Positions 17,560 through 25,591 of a stretch of DNA of 36,842 nt are shown here, in pieces (positions within the stretch are counted from its first letter, which is position 1; each line of letters starts with the position of its first letter). Source of the stretch: Rhodobacteraceae bacterium HLUCCA09 (GTDB lineage: Bacteria > Pseudomonadota > Alphaproteobacteria > Rhodobacterales > Rhodobacteraceae). The notes under the pieces were generated by a model. That model was not told where the DNA came from. It worked only from the letters and a program-made list of their open reading frames with translations, and ran no database searches. A program made the position numbers and the translations under genes. The stretch is from positions 1,809 to 38,650 of the forward strand of contig LJNT01000147.1 of the NCBI GenBank assembly GCA_001314685.1. Direction: 5' to 3'.

Positions 17560-17889
17560 ATGGACGACGAGACGGGACGGCAGGCCGGAGCGCCGCGTGA
17601 CTCCCTGGATGGCCGCCTGCACGGTCCGCAGCCCGACCCGGGACCGGCCGAAAACATCTTCCTGCGGCTGGTCTACATGATCATCATCTGGGTCATGCTG
17701 TCGCTCGCCAACACCGTGCTGACCGTGGCGACGGTGGTCCAGTTCGTGATCATGCTGCTGAACAACAAGCAGCCCAACGAGCGGCTCGCCGAGTTCGGCA
17801 CCGACCTCGGCGTGTGGATCGCCAAGGCCGCCCGCTTCCAGACCGGCGCGTCGGAGGTCAAGCCCTGGCCCTGGACCGAGCTCGACTGA
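17560..17889 (+). CDS. DUF4389 domain membrane protein
   Basis: ENIFLRLVYMIIIWVMLSLANTVLTVATVVQFVIMLLNNKQPNERLAEFGTDLGVWIAKAARFQTGASEVKPWPWTEL; SD AGGGAGG upstream. Confidence 0.8.
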   Translation: MDDETGRQAGAPRDSLDGRLHGPQPDPGPAENIFLRLVYMIIIWVMLSLANTVLTVATVVQFVIMLLNNKQPNERLAEFGTDLGVWIAKAARFQTGASEVKPWPWTELD

Positions 17890-17916
17890 GGGACGTGAGC
17901 GGGCGGCAAGGACGGA

Positions 17917-17984
17917 GGGGGCGCTGCCCCCGTCGGCCGTTCCGGCCGACCCCCCCGGAGTATTTGGGCCAAGATGATGGGGGG
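17917..17984 (+). repeat. Family-1 dispersed structured element, copy A
   Basis: GGGGGCGCTGCCCCC hairpin, GTCGGCC-GTTCC-GGCCGAC hairpin, then CCCCCCGGAGTATTTGGGCCAAGATGATGGGGGG. Confidence 0.9.
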
Positions 17985-18040
17985 CGGCGCGGCAGCCCGG
18001 CCGACGCGGCGCAGGACGGGCGGGCGACGCGCGGCCGGGG

Positions 18041-19123
18041 TCAGGCGGAGGCGCGGGTGCGCATGCCGCTTTCCGACGCGCCGGTGGGGACGAGGGCGCG
18101 CACGAGATCCTGCATCTCGAGGATGCCCACCTGCCGTCCCTCGTCGTCGGTCACCGCATAGCGCAGGCCGGTCTCGCCGCCGGAGATGGCGATGACCTTC
18201 TCGAGCGTGTCCTCGGGGTGGACCTGGCCCGCAACGTTGGGCTGGGGCTGGGCGGTGGCGCGCATCACCGAGCGCACCCGCAGGACGCGGGCGCGGTTGA
18301 TGTCGGAGATGAAGTCGATGATGTAGTCGTCGCCCGGATTCATCAGGATCGCCTGCGGCTCGTCCTGCTGCACGACGTAGCCGTCCTTCAGGATCACGAG
18401 GTGGTCGGCGAGCTTGAGCGCCTCGTCGAGATCGTGGGAGATGAAGACGACCGTCTTCGACAGTTCCGCCTGCAGCTCCAGCAACAGATCCTGCATGTCG
18501 GTGCGAATGAGCGGGTCGAGCGCGGAGAACGCCTCGTCCATCAGCATGATCGGCGCGTTGGAGGTGAGTGCGCGGGCAAGGCCCACCCGTTGCTGCATGC
18601 CGCCCGAGAGCGCGCTGGGATACTGGTCGGCATTGCCGCCCAAGCCCACCCGGTCGAGCCATCTGCGCGCCTCGTCCTCGTAGTCGGCCCGCTTCACGCC
18701 GCGCACCGCCAGGGCGAGCGCGGCGTTCTCGAGCACGGTGCGGTGGGGGAAAAGGGCGAAGTTCTGGAACACCATCGACATCTTCTCGCGGCGCAGGCGC
18801 CGCAGCGCCTCGTCGCCATAGGCCATGATGTCGTCGCCATCGACCACCACCTCGCCCGCCGTGGGCTCGATCAGGCGGTTGAGGTGCCGAATGAGCGTCG
18901 ACTTGCCGGAGCCCGACAGCCCCATCATCACGGTGATGTCGCCGTCCTTCACCTCGACGTTGATGTCGTTGAGACCGACGACGTGGTTGTGCTCCTTCAG
19001 GATTTCGGTCTTGGACATGCCGGCCTCGACATGGGCCAGCGCGCCCTTCGGGTCGTCGCCGAAGATCTTGTAGAGGTGGCGGATCTCGACGGTCGTGCGC
19101 TTGTCGTCTCGCGTCTGTTTCAT
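18041..19123 (-). CDS. proV: Glycine betaine/proline-type ABC transporter ATP-binding protein with C-terminal CBS-like region
   Basis: MMGLSGSGKSTLIRHLNRL...MVFQNFALFPHRTVLENAA...YPSALSGGMQQRVGLARAL...ILMDEAFSALDPLIR; substrate inferred from family only. Confidence 0.92.
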   Translation of the reverse strand: MKQTRDDKRTTVEIRHLYKIFGDDPKGALAHVEAGMSKTEILKEHNHVVGLNDINVEVKDGDITVMMGLSGSGKSTLIRHLNRLIEPTAGEVVVDGDDIMAYGDEALRRLRREKMSMVFQNFALFPHRTVLENAALALAVRGVKRADYEDEARRWLDRVGLGGNADQYPSALSGGMQQRVGLARALTSNAPIMLMDEAFSALDPLIRTDMQDLLLELQAELSKTVVFISHDLDEALKLADHLVILKDGYVVQQDEPQAILMNPGDDYIIDFISDINRARVLRVRSVMRATAQPQPNVAGQVHPEDTLEKVIAISGGETGLRYAVTDDEGRQVGILEMQDLVRALVPTGASESGMRTRASA

Positions 19124-19136
19124 GCGGTCCCTCCCC

Positions 19137-20186
19137 TCAGCTCTTCTGCTGCGCGTTGATCCGCGCCAGCGAGGCCTTGGTCACGCGGTCGAGGATCACG
19201 GCGAGGATGACGATGCCGAGGCCCGCCACCAGTCCGACGCCGAGCTCGAGATTGCGAATGCCGCGCAGGACCAGCACGCCGAGGCCGGGCGCCGAGACGA
19301 GGCTGGCGATCACCACCATGGCGAGGCTCATCATGATCGTCTGGTTCACGCCGGCCATGATGTTGGGCAGGGCCAGCGGGATCTGCACGCCGTAGAGCTT
19401 CTGCCGCCTGGTCATGCCGAAGGCCTCGGCCGCCTCCATCACGTGGGGGTCGACCATGCGGATGCCGAGGTTGGTCAGCCGGATCACCGGCACGATGGCG
19501 TAGAGGATGATGGCGATGCCGTAGAGCTTGGGCTCGGTGACGCTGAACAGGAAGATCAGAGGGATCAGGTAGACGAAGGGCGGCAGCGTCTGCAGCATGT
19601 CGAGGACGGGGATGGCCCCGTTCTGGAAGCTGTCCGATCGTGACATGGCGATGCCGATGGGCACGCCGATCAGCACGCAGATGAAGGCGCACACGAAGAT
19701 GATCGCGAGAGTCTGCATCGCGTAGTCGTAATGGTCGATGAAGGCGAGGCCCGCGATCGACAGGGTGACGAAGGCAAGCAGGCCCCAGGAGCGCGACACG
19801 AACCACGTGATCGCCATCAGGATCGGAATGACGATCCACCACGGTGTGGTGAGGATGCCGTAGAGCGCGGATTCGAGCGCCCATGACAGCGGCTGCGTGA
19901 GCGGGTCGAGCACGAAGGACATCGCGTCCTTCGCGTTGAGAAAGCCCCGCTCCAGCCCCTGCGTCAGCTCCCGCGATTGCGGGAAGGCCGCGCAGGCGTC
20001 GTTGAGCGCGTCCATCGAGGGAAACGGCAGCTCCCAGAGCGAAACGGCCGGCGCGGCGCCGCCGCCGCCTCCGCCGCTTTGCGCCAGGAGCTCGTCCATC
20101 GACATGGGCGCGTCCGTGTCGGTGCTGGCCTCGCCGCACCAGCCCCTGAGGCCGAGCGCGTCGAAAACGAAATCATAGGTGGCCAC
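19137..20186 (-). CDS. proW: Glycine betaine/proline-type ABC transporter permease (GTG start)
   Basis: Translation (V/M)ATYDFVFDALGLRGWC...VLIGVPIGIAMSRSDSF...VLDMLQTLPPFVYLIPLIFLFSV...EAAEAFGMTRRQKLYGVQIPLALPNIMAGVNQTIMMSLAMVVIASLVSAPGLG; SD GGAGGGG before GTG. Confidence 0.9.
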   Translation of the reverse strand: MATYDFVFDALGLRGWCGEASTDTDAPMSMDELLAQSGGGGGGAAPAVSLWELPFPSMDALNDACAAFPQSRELTQGLERGFLNAKDAMSFVLDPLTQPLSWALESALYGILTTPWWIVIPILMAITWFVSRSWGLLAFVTLSIAGLAFIDHYDYAMQTLAIIFVCAFICVLIGVPIGIAMSRSDSFQNGAIPVLDMLQTLPPFVYLIPLIFLFSVTEPKLYGIAIILYAIVPVIRLTNLGIRMVDPHVMEAAEAFGMTRRQKLYGVQIPLALPNIMAGVNQTIMMSLAMVVIASLVSAPGLGVLVLRGIRNLELGVGLVAGLGIVILAVILDRVTKASLARINAQQKS

Positions 20187-20259
20187 GTGTCCCCTCCGTG
20201 CGGATACGAAAAGGACGGGGCCTGGCCATCCGGGCCCCGTCCTGCCGTGCGTTGCGGTG

Positions 20260-21248
20260 TCAGCCCTGCTGAAGCAGCGCCGACAGGTTCTCGCGCGCGG
20301 CATCGTTCAGCCAGCCGCTCCAGGTGTCCTGGTAGTTGCGCAGGAAGTAGACGGCCGTCTCCTCGGCATTGGCGTTGTTCTCTTCCATCCAGGCGAGCAG
20401 CGACGACATCGTGTCGGTCTCCCACTCCATCTTGCCAAGGAACTCGACGACCTGCGGCTCGCGGTCGGCCAGATCGGCCGTCACCGAGGTCAGGATCGGC
20501 GCGGCGGGGAAGTCGGACACGCCCGGATTGTCGCTGTCGGGGTTCTGGTTGCGGGCATGCACCTCGGGGTCGACCTCGCCGATCTCGACCTTGGTCATGT
20601 CGTACTGGCCGAGCGGCACGGTCGGCCCCCAGTAATAGCCGAACCATGGCTCCTCGTTCTCGTAGGCCGAGGCCATCGAGGTCGCCAGGGTCTCGCCCGA
20701 GCCGTGGTTGAACACGTCGAGGCCCGACGATTCCAGGTCGATGGCCCGGATCAGGTTGTCGTTCACCACGCGGCAGCCCCAGCCGTCGGGGCAGTTGTTG
20801 AAGGTGCCGCCCACCAGGTCGGGGTTTTCCATGATCCCTTCGAGCGTTGTCAGCTCGGGATGCTCCTCGGCGAGATAGGTCGGGATCCACCAGCCCTCGA
20901 CGCCGCCGGGCACCAGCACCTCGTTGACGCGCACGACGCGGCCCTCTTCCTCGAGGCGCTCGTAGGCCTAACGGTCGAGTTCAGCCACAGCTCGGTCACG
21001 ATGTCGGGCTCGCCGTTCTCGGAGACAGAGGTGACGGCCGGAACGGTGTCGGAAGGCACCACGGCCACGTCGCAGCCGTAGCCGTTCTCCATCAGGAAGG
21101 CCGCGGTGGCGGTGACCACCTGCGCCGACGCCCAGTTCATCTCGGTGATCGAGACCTCGCCGCACTCCTCCTGGGCGGCGGCCGGCAGGGCGACGAAAAG
21201 GGGGGCGGACAGCGCCGTGGCGCCCGCCAGAAGCATAAGCCGTGTCAT
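20260..21248 (-). pseudogene. ABC transporter substrate-binding protein (ProX/OpuAC-like), frameshifted
   Basis: N-terminal half in one frame (MTRLMLLAGATALSAPLFVALPAAAQEECGEVSITEMNWASAQVVTATAAFLMENGYGCDVAVVPSDTVPAVTSVSENGEPDIVTELWLNSTV) and remainder in another frame (AYERLEEEGRVVRVNEVLVPGGVEGWWIPTYLAEEHPELTTLEGIM...ALLQQG). Junction around 20966-20974. Confidence 0.85.
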
Positions 21249-21512
21249 GGAACCTCGCGTTGCGTTTCATCGATCTGCAGCCGAACCCGCGCGGTGACGG
21301 GCCGGCCGGCAGCACGGGACGCAAAGCGACACGCTCATGTCGCTTGGCGTCCTCGAACCTTCGCTAGGCTAAGGGTCTGACTAACGACTTCAACGCCTTG
21401 ACACAGCCGAATGAGAGCCGTGATCAGAGCGACGGGCGCTTTTTCCGCCGAATCGGGACGAAATGACGCGCCCCGACCCTGCGACTCCTTCGCCTTGGCG
21501 AAGGGTTCCCCG

Positions 21513-23348
21513 TCACCCCTCCATCGCCTCCAACTGGTCGATGAAGCGCTCGATCATGCCCAGCCCCTTGTCCCAGAAGGCGGGGTCGGATGCGTCGAGG
21601 CCGAAGGGGGCGAGCAACTCCTTGTGGTGCTTCGAGCCGCCGGCCTCGAGCATCTCGAAATACTTCTGCTGGAAGCCCGCGTCGCCCTCTTCGTAGACGG
21701 CGTAGAGCGCGTTCACGAGGCCGTCGCCGAAGGCGTAGGCATAGACGTAGAAGGGCGAGTGCACGAAGTGCGGGATGTAGCCCCAGAACACCTCGTAGCC
21801 GTCCATGAAGGTGAAGGCCGGCCCGAGGCTCTCGCCCTGCACGCTCATCCACAGCGCGTTGATGTCGTCGACCGTTAGTTCGCCCTCGCGACGGGCGGCG
21901 TGCAACTTGCACTCGAAGTCGTAGAAGGCGATCTGACGGACGACCGTGTTGATCATGTCCTCGACCTTGCCGGCGAGCATCACCTTGCGCTGCGCGTCGC
22001 CCTCGGCATTGCGCAGCATCCGGCGGAAGGTCAGCATCTCGCCGAACACGCTCGCCGTCTCGGCCAGCGTCAGGGGCGTCGACGACAAGAGCTCTCCCTG
22101 CCCCGCCGCGAGCCGCTGGTGCACGCCGTGGCCGAGCTCGTGGGCGAGCGTCATCACGTCCCGCGGCTTGCCGAGGTAATTGAGCATCACGTAGGGGTGC
22201 ACCGAGGCGACCGTGGGGTGGGCGAAGGCGCCCGGCGCCTTGCCGGGCTTCACGCCCGCGTCGATCCAGCCCTTGTGGAAGAACGGCTCGGCCAGCTCGG
22301 CCATCTTGGGGTCGAACTCGGCATAGGCGTTCATCACCGTCTCGCGCGCCTCGTCCCAGCCGACGACGCGGTCGTCCTCCATCGGCAGCGGCGCATTGCG
22401 GTCCCACACTTCCAGCGTATCGAGGCCGAGCCACTTGCGCTTGAGCTCGTAGTAGCGGTGCGACAGGCGCGGATAGGCCCGCACCACGGCATCGCGCAGC
22501 GCCTCGACCACCTCGGGCTCGACATGGTTGGCGAGGTGGCGCCCGGTCTGCGGCGTGGGCATGCCGCGCCAGCGGTCCTCGATCTCCTTTTCCTTGGCGA
22601 GCGTGTTGTGGACGCGGGCGAAGAGCTTGGCGTTTTCCGAAAAGACGCGGGCGAGCTCGCGCGCGGCGGCCTCGCGGCTGGCGCGATCCTGGTCGGTCAG
22701 GTGGTTGAGGGTGGCCTCGAGGCCCTGAACCTCGCCCTGTACCTCGAACTCGAGCGCCGCGATCGTCTCGTCGAACAGCCGGTTCCACGCGGCCGCCCCC
22801 ACCACCGACTGGTCGTGGAGGAACTTCTCCAGCTCGTCCGACAGCTGGTAAGGCTTCATCGCGCGCATCCGCTCGAAGATCGGGCGGTAGCGGGCGAGCG
22901 CGTCGTTCGCCGTCAGCAGGCCCTCGAGGTGGTCGTCGTCGAGCCGGTTGAGCTCGAGGCTGAAGAAGACGAGCGGCGTCGTGTCGTCGGTGATCTTCTG
23001 CTGCGTGTCGCCGAGAAACTTGGCCCGGCCGCCATCGGTCGTCTCCTGGTAGTAGCGCAACCCCGCGAACGACATGATGCGGCCCGCCACCTCGTCGATC
23101 TTTTCGTAGCGCTGCACGCAGGCGAGCATGGCGCCCGCGTCGAGGCCGGCCAGCTTGCCCTCGTAATCGGCGGCGAAGGCGGCGCATTCGGCCGCGAGCC
23201 AGTCGAGATCGCGGGAAAGCTCGGGCGCATCCTCGCCCGCGTAGAGATCGGTCAGATCCCATTCCGGCAGATCGCCGAGGTTGCGCGCTCCTCCCTCGGC
23301 GGCGGCGTCGAAGACAGGGCGGGTAACGCGGGCAAGACTGGGCAGCAT
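21513..23348 (-). CDS. pepF: Oligoendopeptidase F family M3 metallopeptidase
   Basis: MLPSLARVTRPVFDAAAEGGARNLGDLPEWDLTDLYAGEDAPEL...DVMTLAHELGHGVHQRLAAGQGELLSSTPLTLAETASVFGEML. Confidence 0.93.
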   Translation of the reverse strand: MLPSLARVTRPVFDAAAEGGARNLGDLPEWDLTDLYAGEDAPELSRDLDWLAAECAAFAADYEGKLAGLDAGAMLACVQRYEKIDEVAGRIMSFAGLRYYQETTDGGRAKFLGDTQQKITDDTTPLVFFSLELNRLDDDHLEGLLTANDALARYRPIFERMRAMKPYQLSDELEKFLHDQSVVGAAAWNRLFDETIAALEFEVQGEVQGLEATLNHLTDQDRASREAAARELARVFSENAKLFARVHNTLAKEKEIEDRWRGMPTPQTGRHLANHVEPEVVEALRDAVVRAYPRLSHRYYELKRKWLGLDTLEVWDRNAPLPMEDDRVVGWDEARETVMNAYAEFDPKMAELAEPFFHKGWIDAGVKPGKAPGAFAHPTVASVHPYVMLNYLGKPRDVMTLAHELGHGVHQRLAAGQGELLSSTPLTLAETASVFGEMLTFRRMLRNAEGDAQRKVMLAGKVEDMINTVVRQIAFYDFECKLHAARREGELTVDDINALWMSVQGESLGPAFTFMDGYEVFWGYIPHFVHSPFYVYAYAFGDGLVNALYAVYEEGDAGFQQKYFEMLEAGGSKHHKELLAPFGLDASDPAFWDKGLGMIERFIDQLEAMEG

Positions 23349-23533
23349 GGAATCCTCCGTCAGGGGTCGTGCTCGATCTAGGGCGCGCGGCGCGGCCGGC
23401 GCAACCCGGAGCGCCGACGCGGGCGGCCGGCGACTTTCCGCCACCCCGCACGCGGGGCGCGCGCGCGCGGCTTGTCAAGCCGCGACGGCCCGCGCCAACT
23501 GCGCGCCAGCCGCATCACGGAGACGTGCCCGAC

Positions 23534-24031
23534 ATGACCTTGCACACTGCCGCCCGACTTGTCGCCGCCGCCGCGCTCGTCGCCCTCGCCGCCTGCGGCA
23601 CGCAGCAGGAAGACCTGTCGACGAAGGCGGTGATGCCGCTCCACCCCGGCGAGACGCCCGAACTGCGCACCCTGATCGACGAATACGCCGACCGTCACGG
23701 CGTGCCCCGCCCGCTGGTGCACAAGGTGATCCAGCGCGAATCCGACTATCGCCCGCATGCCCGCAACGGCCCCTACTGGGGCATGATGCAGATTCTTCCC
23801 GCCACGGCGCGCGGCATGGGCTTTCAGGGCCAGCCCGCCGACCTGCTCGATGCCGAGACGAACCTGAACTACGCGGTGAAATACCTGCGCGGCGCGTGGA
23901 TGGTGTCGGACGGCGACATGGACGAGGCAGTGATGTGGTATGCCCGCGGCTACTACTACGAGGCGCGCGACCGCTGCCTGCTGGTCGAGACGGGCCTGCG
24001 CGAGCGCGAGGTCGCCCGCCACTGCCGCTGA
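23534..24031 (+). CDS. Lytic transglycosylase lipoprotein
   Basis: Lipobox LAACG; VHKVIQRESDYRPHARNGPYWGMMQILPATARGMGF...LLDAETNLNYAVKYLRGA. Confidence 0.88.
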   Translation: MTLHTAARLVAAAALVALAACGTQQEDLSTKAVMPLHPGETPELRTLIDEYADRHGVPRPLVHKVIQRESDYRPHARNGPYWGMMQILPATARGMGFQGQPADLLDAETNLNYAVKYLRGAWMVSDGDMDEAVMWYARGYYYEARDRCLLVETGLREREVARHCR

Positions 24032-24095
24032 GAGGGGTGTGCCGGGCGGCACAGCGGGCTGGGCTCTGTCGCAGCCAAGCAAGCGCAAGAGACCG

Positions 24096-24656
24096 GGCAC
24101 GGCCGAGACAGCGCCCGTCTGCAACTTCGGGTGGCCCGCGCCGCCGTTCGCGTTCGCGCCGCCTGCGACCGACGGACGACGCGACGGCCTGACAGACATC
24201 CGGGGCGAGCGCGGCAGGCTCGTGATGGTCATCGAGCACCGTTGCCCCTGCGTGCTCGCCGGGATCTAGCGGATCGTGCGGGAGGCGCGCGAGGTGCAGC
24301 CGCTTGGCATCGGTGTCGCGGCGATCTGCTCGAACGATGCCACGAGCCACCCCGCCGTCAGCTACGAGAACATGGTGCGTGGCGGAGGAGAGGGACGTTC
24401 CCTTCCCCTGCCTGCCTGACGAGGCCAGGCGGTGGCCTGCGCCTGGGGCGCGGCCTGCACGCCCGATGCCTTAGGCTTCGACGCGGGGCTCGGCCTGCAA
24501 TATCGCGGCCGGCTCGACGCCTCGCGCGCGCAAGCCGCGCCGGCGGAGGCCCGCCGCGAGCTCTGAGAGGCGATGAGGCAGGTGGCCGAGACCGGCACGG
24601 GACCGGCCGGGCAGATCCCGTCGATGGGCTGCTCGCTCAGGCGGAAGGCGGCGTGA
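24096..24656 (+). pseudogene. Thioredoxin-like / AhpC-TSA family protein, decayed
   Basis: Same-frame fragments TAETAPVCNFGWPAPPFAFAPPATDGRRDGLTDIRGERGRLVMVIEHRCPCVLAGI*RIVREAREVQPLGIGVAAICSNDATSHPAVSYENM...*..QAVACAWGAACTPDALGFDAGLGLQYRGRLDASRAQAAPAEARREL*EAMRQVAETGTGPAGQIPSMGCSLRRKAA*; internal stops and a local shift around FPCLPDEA. Confidence 0.8.
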
Positions 24657-24687
24657 GGCGCAGGCGCAGGAGCCGCCCCCGCGGCGA

Positions 24688-24843
24688 TCAGTGACGAAAG
24701 AGGCGCGCGAGCACGAACACGGCGAGGCCGGCGAGGCCGGCGATCACGGCCGCGCGCAAGAGGAAGGAGGCGACCGGCAGCAGCACCATCAGCCCGAACA
24801 CGATTGCCGCCACGATCAGCGCCAGTTTGGCCGGTTCGTCCAT
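24688..24843 (-). CDS. Small predicted membrane protein (51 aa)
   Basis: MDEPAKLALIVAAIVFGLMVLLPVASFLLRAAVIAGLAGLAVFVLARLFRH; two hydrophobic segments. Below the ORF-track length cut-off. Confidence 0.55.
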   Translation of the reverse strand: MDEPAKLALIVAAIVFGLMVLLPVASFLLRAAVIAGLAGLAVFVLARLFRH

Positions 24844-24917
24844 CGCGCTCCCCCTGTCTCGCCCCTTGTGCCACGAGACGCGCCCCGCGTCTCGCCCGAT
24901 CGGGTCTCCCTATCCGG

Positions 24918-24999
24918 GCCGGGGGCTCTCCCGCCTCCGCTCGGGGCCGTGCGGCCTTCCCTCCGTTGGGCCCGGCTCGCGCCCGAGGGCGCGAGCCGG
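24918..24999. repeat. Family-2 dispersed element, copy 1
   Basis: GCCGGGGGCTCTCCCGCCTCCGCTCGGGGCCGTGCGGCCTTCCCTCCGTTGGGCCCGGC... ending in a 12-bp hairpin CCGGCTCGCGCC-CGAG-GGCGCGAGCCGG. Confidence 0.85.
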
Positions 25000-25041
25000 A
25001 GGCGCTCCGTCGCCGCCGGGAGAGGCCAGGGGCCCGTCCGG

Positions 25042-25587
25042 TCAGCCAGGACGGGCCGCCACGCCCCGCATCGCCGTCTCGATCTCGTGGAAGGCGGTGC
25101 GCGCGAAGGAGCGCATGACGAGAAGCTCGACCCCCTCCGGCGTCGCCGTCACCTGCGCGGTCATGTGGCCGAGCAGAGTGCGCGCCGTGCGCCCGGCGGG
25201 GAAGCGCGCGGGCCGCAGGTCGAGCGGCACGAGACGGGCGAGCACGCAGGCGGTGTCGGGGCCGGTGAGCACGAGGCGGGCGTAGACGTCGGAGACGTCG
25301 GTGACGGCCGCGTGCTCGGCGAGGCCCGGATCGGCCGCCGCAGGGCCGATCAGCAGCGCCTGCGCCCGGCCCGCCCAGCGGATCTCGGTGTCGCCCGACC
25401 GCACCGTTTCGCCGGGGGCGGGGAAGGGCACGCCGTGGGCGGCCGCGAGCGCCCGCGACAGCGCCGCCTCGCGCCCCGGAAAGGGCGCGATCCACCACAG
25501 CGGCACCAGCGGCAGCTCGGAAAGCTCCGCCGTGCCGTGCCGGGCGGTGCGGCCGGCGAGCAGGGTCTCGGGGGGCAACGTGGGCAT
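25042..25587 (-). CDS. soxG: Sarcosine oxidase gamma subunit
   Basis: SoxG-like sequence (VTDVSDVYARLVLTGPDTACVLARLVPLDLRPARFPAGRTARTLLGHMTAQVTATPEGVELLVMRSFARTAFHEIETAM) directly downstream of soxA. Confidence 0.88.
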   Translation of the reverse strand: MPTLPPETLLAGRTARHGTAELSELPLVPLWWIAPFPGREAALSRALAAAHGVPFPAPGETVRSGDTEIRWAGRAQALLIGPAAADPGLAEHAAVTDVSDVYARLVLTGPDTACVLARLVPLDLRPARFPAGRTARTLLGHMTAQVTATPEGVELLVMRSFARTAFHEIETAMRGVAARPG

Positions 25588-25591
25588 CGGC

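Noticed and set aside
20940-20980. Programmed ribosomal frameshift in the binding-protein gene
   Set aside because: No slippery heptamer, and the downstream frame has TAG exactly at the junction, so indel or sequencing error is more likely.
21900-23381. 493-aa plus-strand ORF
   Set aside because: Antisense to pepF, no domain-like sequence.
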